Assembly (NCBI GenBank): GCA_008508345.1
Contig: QNGE01000410.1
Span: 207,964-271,963, forward strand
Reading direction: 5' to 3'
Source of the DNA: Paragonimus westermani
Lineage: Eukaryota; Platyhelminthes; Trematoda; Plagiorchiida; Troglotrematidae
DNA length: 64,000 nt
The notes below the pieces were generated by a model. That model was not told the DNA's origin. It did not search any database and worked only from the letters and a program-made list of their open reading frames with translations. Position numbers and translations under genes: made by a program. Positions within the stretch are counted from its first letter, which is position 1. Every line of letters starts with the position of its first letter. Positions 60,889-64,000 of the stretch are shown piece after piece.

Positions 60889-62328
60889 CTTTCTTCGCGG
60901 ACTCCCGCATACGCACAACTAACTTCAGTTTTCTAACAGACAACTCTGCCAGAAGACAACATTCACAATACTGAGTCTCCCTGGCTGCTCTCTCCTAAAT
61001 CCTCCAGTCACTTACTTTACGAGTCATCTAGAACTACATTCCAGGAAATGAACGCAACCTGTAGTGGCTAACTCGTTGATACCAGCGATCGAACGCAGAT
61101 CCCAACAGCTCAAGGCGACTGATGTCTTAAAACCCCGGCGGCTTGATTTAGCAGCCGATAAGCAGCATAGACCTCCAGATCACATCCACACACAATCGTC
61201 AGAGAGAGACGCTCGTCTGTCGCCAGAGATATCAGTGGCTTGCAACGACCAACTCAGCCTTGAGCACACGATGCTCGGTTTCATTTGATACGTCTCCGCA
61301 ACCGCTGTGGCAATGTCCTAACCACACAGGGCACTTAACGCATTTACGAGTTTCATTATCAAGCATTAAACCCGGATAATTATATTCAGTCATTCATTCA
61401 TGCATAAGGGCCATAAGCGCGATTGTAGGATATTGTAAATGGGGTCATAGCTTACTGTAACAGTAACTTATAATGATATAAGAGAAAAAATTACCAGAAT
61501 GGTTATAAATATAAAAACAAGGCAAAGAGAAAGAAATACAGATTATTTGAATTGTTATCGTACAATGCCATCTGAGGTACCATTTACGGCCAGGGCTCTG
61601 AGCAAATACGAGGATTCCAGTCGGGCAGTTAACACCTACCCATTTCATTTAGTGAAACTGTCAGGGCCCTCCGATTTCGTGGGTTTGTCACCGCCCGACT
61701 GCCGTGCGATTTCACTCACCTGTTGGTGATCTCAGTGTACGATACCGTCACAGCGAGACTGGACTTGCGCATTTTGATGATCTATTGGGCTAATTTGGTC
61801 GATGTGTGTGATGACTACAACGACAGTCACTCATACCAGACAGGTAATAGGTAGGGGTCCGACAAACCAGTCTCCTAATTATGCGCTGGGAGAAGGTTGT
61901 CATTTTTTCTTGAAAAATACCGGTTTTGGTAAACTATCACTCACCAGCGGTCTTGCGGTACAGGCTTTCGAGCCATAATTTTTGGTTGTGAGCCCTCAGC
62001 GTTTTGCTGTTCAAGTCTGGGCACCCTGGCAGTATCTCAGCCAACACACAACCATGAATACTCACAGCGCCAATAATTCCATACTGCATCGGCCGTCTAG
62101 CACTATGAACCGGGTCGTCCCATCTGCTGTATACAGCAAAGTTGACAGGGGAAAACATGCTGCTGATGACTTCTCCCGCATTTATCCGTCAAATTTGGCT
62201 TTCAGACCAATTAATGCACCCGATTACAGTGAGTCCGCTGCAAGCATTACAGCACACATAGCTTACCATAATAACACTGTGTCCGTAATTGCCACATCTT
62301 AACTTCCAGTCTTAAGCCTCCTCGTCTT
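60889..62328. other. Stretch without a recognisable gene
   Basis: Flank of the retrotransposon insertion. Short open frames only. The end of this stretch may be 5' sequence of the RTE copy that follows. Confidence 0.4.
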
Positions 62329-63500
62329 TTGCTTAGGCCTAGAATGGAAACTAATGCAGGTGACTTCAGAGCTCGCGTTATGAAACATTTAGGTCAACAG
62401 GCCGCCCTCGCACTAATCTTAGACTCATTGAACGTCAATATCTGTTGCATTTCAGAGTCTACAATCGGGAACGGTAGTCGACGTATCAAAGTGGTAATAT
62501 CAACTCTGTCCACTTGATATTGGTTGAAGACTTTGGGCAGCTTTACGACCGTCGTTACTGGTCAGTCTGGAATGGATAGTCCCCAATATGACAGTGCAGT
62601 CAAACTGGTAGGTGGGATTCTGGTTAGAAATAGATTTCTTGACGCCTGCTTGGCGGGTTATGCCAAGGCTAGCTTTCAACGTACAATTTTTGGAAATCTT
62701 TTCACCCTGTCTGCTTCCGTTCCAGCTGACTAGCGATGTTGTTTTCACGGACGCCTTTTATTCGGATCCAGCTACTCTCCCTCGGCTGACACATGTTTCT
62801 GATATGGCCTTCCTGGCCGGAAGCATGAATGCCTAGGTTGTCTGCCTTAATGAAACCTAGTCTCATTTAGATGGCAAGTCTGATTCGTATGTACTAACTA
62901 AATTCTGGGATAGCTTCAAATCGTTTTGACAGTGATGAGCGGCCATTGCAAATATGCACTGAGCACTGGCTATTTTTAGCCAGTAATATTTTCAGGTACC
63001 GTGCGTCTTATTGTTATCCTTGGCGCCCCCCTCTCCGAATCAGACCATATGGCTATTAGTTGTAGGTGGTGGAGCTCCACTCAGAATTATCGTTGTTATC
63101 GAAACATCTACTTGAACTCAAGTCATTCTCTGACGCACTCCTGTTCAGTCATTATTTTTTTACCAGCGAGCCTACCGACACCAACGAATGGCCCAAGACG
63201 ACTGTCTGTTAAGGAAGCTATCAGAGAAGCAGATGGCACACTGACTCACAGTAAGCCCAGATAGGTAGGCTGTTGGTTGGAGCACTGAGCGTCAGTTAAA
63301 CCGGTCTGCGGCTCCTACTGTATTACCGCCACAAACCTGTAATAGAGCACTCCAGGAGGTAGATTTTGAACCACCCACTAGAGCCAAGGTCCACAAATGG
63401 AATACAGCTCCGAAAGAGAATAAGGCTGCTGGTCCACATGACCTCATGCTGGCAATTTTCAAAGAGGGTGAAGGGGCGTCACTGGATATCTTCACCTGGG
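62329..63500 (+). pseudogene. RTE-type retrotransposon copy (endonuclease to RT start)
   Basis: It begins at gcttaggcctagaatgg like the copy at 24.5 kb. The endonuclease start is well kept (GQQAALALILDSLNVNICCI, SES). The endonuclease end carries the catalytic S-D-H at about 63037-63048 (GAPLSESDHMAISCRW). The linker and RT fingers follow at 63240-63480 (KENKAAGPHDLMLAIFKEGE). Frameshifts and stops occur between the blocks. After ~63500 the RT cannot be followed, so it is 3'-truncated or rearranged. Confidence 0.7.
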
Positions 63501-64000
63501 CGGTTCAACTTATGTAGACAATGAAGACCATTTTCCTGTGCTGGGGACATTTGATAATACTTGCCATAATCTCGAAAGTAGTCCGGGGATCCTGCAAAAA
63601 ACACAATCATTCCTAGGGTTCCGGGATCCATTATACTCCTTTCTTTCATTGTAGATAATGGGGTAGAGAGTAGGAAAGAACAGACAGCGCTCCAACCTAT
63701 GCAGGGTTTTATTACTAAAATTTTTATTCTTCGCCAAATTCAAACAGCGTTATGTTTACCGTTATCCAACACTTGCCGTATTTTTCGACTATAAAGTTGC
63801 GTCCGATCCGATGAACCTCTTTGAAATTTCACAGTCGATCAACTGTAAAGGTGCACCAGCCACGTTGGTGAAGATGCCTTCGGCTATTTTACCCACACTT
63901 CGACTCAGATTAGAGTTTAAGGTGAGCGGTCTAACACTTTCAGCACAAGAGGCGGCGTATGTCAGAGGTGTACAGTTTCGGGATTCTTGTTTACTTGTTC
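63501..64000. other. Stretch without a recognisable gene
   Basis: One minus frame (63510-63743) without support. A gene or repeat could continue past the window end. Confidence 0.35.

Overview
This window looks like nuclear DNA of a digenean trematode (liver-fluke type flatworm). Four things point there. It contains a complete Ty3/gypsy LTR retrotransposon of the CsRn1 kind, with an unusual Gag Cys-His box (C-x2-H-x9-C-x3-C). It has many decayed RTE-type non-LTR retrotransposon fragments. Genes are sparse and built from short exons with GT-AG signals. There is no bacterial-style gene packing. Species cannot be read from the sequence alone.

Region by region. 0-2.3 kb: a decayed RTE retrotransposon behind a dispersed repeat. 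5.3-8.2 kb: the most gene-like host segment, with a 268-codon ORF for a disordered protein on + facing a 436-codon intronless seven-helix receptor-like protein on -. 9.4-11.3 kb: small retroelement relics, candidate exons and a mutated CsRn1-type gag relic. 14.5-15.5 kb: candidate exons on -. 19.4-20.1 kb: a second kind of endonuclease/RT non-LTR relic. 21.7-22.9 kb: a repeat cluster with hammerhead-ribozyme-like remains and a tRNA-like Pol III unit. 23.5-30.9 kb: RTE fragments and a nearly perfect 1,352-bp inverted repeat around a 3.9-kb spacer. 31-43 kb: mostly unrecognised DNA with one AT-rich microsatellite. 43.6-46.4 kb: a second inverted repeat (524-bp arms). 46.6-47.2 kb: another RTE tail. 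48.3-50.6 kb: two phase-compatible exons of an unknown gene on -. 52.7-54.4 kb: candidate + strand exons and a solo LTR related to the complete element. 55.6-60.9 kb: the intact retrotransposon. 62.3-63.5 kb: a further RTE copy.

The complete retrotransposon is the only clearly functional system. Its two 311-bp LTRs differ at three positions, it sits between a 4-bp CAGT duplication, and gag and pol are both open. Pol lies in the -1 frame. Just before the gag stop there is a GGGAAAC heptamer, a 6-nt spacer and a 7-bp all-G/C stem-loop that also contains the TAATG stop/start overlap. This is a textbook arrangement for -1 ribosomal frameshifting and explains how one RNA could give Gag and Gag-Pol.
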